From: Diaporthe sp. PMI_573
Lineage: Eukaryota; Ascomycota; Sordariomycetes; Diaporthales; Diaporthaceae
Direction: 5' to 3'
Assembly (NCBI GenBank): GCA_021399435.1
Contig: JAJTUP010000065.1
Location: forward strand, 62,001-126,000
DNA length: 64,000 nt
Within the stretch, counting starts at the first letter, position 1, and each line of letters begins with the position of its first letter. The position numbers and the translations under genes were made by a program. The notes below the pieces were generated by a model. It was not told the DNA's origin. It did not search any database and worked only from the letters and a program-made list of their open reading frames with translations. Shown here piece by piece: positions 63,520-64,000 of the stretch.

Positions 63520-64000
63520 GCCTAGTTGGGTTGAAAAGGCAAAAGAGATGGTCGCCGACGTCTGGCTGTCCGATTACGCTCATCTCGAGGTTAGAACCAG
63601 CAGCAGCAGAGGCGACGACGAGCCTCCAGCAAAAAGAGCTCGGTTTTTCAACCCCTTCGAGAAGAACAGCCGTCTGCCAAGCTCAACACCAGCCTTCGCA
63701 GCAGCTATTGTTGGTGACGAGTACCAAGCGTGGCAGACGGATCGTGACGTCAGCGACGGCAACGTTCGTGATCCAATTGGTTACTGGATCACTAAGCAAA
63801 GCAGATATCCTCGATTATCCAGGATGGCCTTGGACTTCCTGACAATCCAGCCGATGTCAGCCGAGTGTGAGAGGTTATTTTCAGCTGCTGGCAAGATGGT
63901 CTTGGGGTTGCGTACAAACCTAGATGCTGAGATTATCGCCATTTGTCAGGTTTTACGCTCTTGGTACCGTGCTGGCATTATCAAGGACCTGGATCCATTG
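63513..64000 (+). mobile_element. hAT 3' part fused to the pogo copy, runs off the right edge
   Basis: From CTCATAAGCCTAGTTGGG at 63513 to the last base, the sequence aligns without gaps to 21322-21809 of the complete hAT. I count five differences in 488 bases, all transitions. It encodes HKPSWVEKAKEMVADVWLS through the hAT-C domain (MALDFLTIQPMSAECERLFS, CQVLRSWYRAGIIKDLDPL). The 5' half of the transposase is absent; the pogo 3' end lies there instead. Reading frames across the junction do not fuse. Confidence 0.95.

Noticed and set aside
1..64000. CRISPR arrays, bacterial operons, rRNA genes or a biosynthetic gene cluster
   Set aside because: Spliceosomal introns and gene families are fungal; no regularly spaced repeats with unique spacers, no rRNA and no PKS, NRPS or terpene core enzymes were seen.

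Overview
The window comes from the nuclear genome of a filamentous ascomycete, most likely a Sordariomycete. The basis is: short GT-AG introns (about 50-115 nt) in most host genes; typical Pezizomycotina families (Zn2Cys6 and C2H2 regulators, a VWA-Hint protein, an SP-RING protein, a dsRBM microprotein); and a dense load of hAT, pogo/Fot1, Tc1/mariner and Ty1/copia elements. Some relics carry nonsense codons of the CAG-to-TAG or CAA-to-TAA type, as repeat-induced point mutation would produce. This species assignment is inference; no species-specific marker was recognised.

Layout. 1-2118: minus-strand copia pol, open to the window edge and joined in frame to unrelated sequence. 3392-6363: a frameshifted CmcJ/AsaB-like gene, a C2H2 fragment and an intact class II aldolase/adducin gene. 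7688-13122: pogo relic, truncated copia pol, Skp1-like fragment, mariner relic and a hAT deletion derivative with roughly 255-bp inverted ends. 13205-14046: intact three-exon C2H2 gene. 16697-19110: a five-exon Zn2Cys6 regulator that has lost its first exon next to a complete 3.0-kb hAT element (19145-22175). 22200-23573: tandem repeats, a 202-bp TA-flanked MITE and a mariner fragment. 23952-28788: a PD-(D/E)XK nuclease-like gene, a frameshifted neighbour and the decayed start of another nuclease-like gene. 32488-34346: a Zn2Cys6 regulator with one zinc-ligand Cys replaced by Tyr and a late frameshift. 34828-36679: complete pogo element with near-perfect TIRs and TA target duplication. 39013-39531: dsRBM microprotein. 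40467-43033: mosaic of hAT fragment, expansin-like fragment and copia gag with a structured leader/LTR. 43444-47363: VWA-Hint gene and a short Nudix gene. 48804-54087: kinase-like fragment and nested hAT elements. 54870-59631: truncated UTP15 copy and, divergently, an intact SP-RING (MIZ) gene. 60861-64000: lipase 5' fragment abutting a kinase-associated N-terminal fragment, then a pogo copy with an internal deletion fused to a hAT 3' end about 99% identical to the complete hAT at 19145.

The genes do not form one pathway. This is a transposon-rich, fast-evolving compartment in which a few intact housekeeping or regulatory genes sit among gene fragments, chimeras and mobile elements. The most unusual signal is a set of three consecutive hairpins at 42784-42955. 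They have different stems but the same 11-nt loop, and lie just upstream of a copia gag. Several otherwise good genes carry a single one- or two-base frameshift, which could be real decay or sequencing/assembly error.
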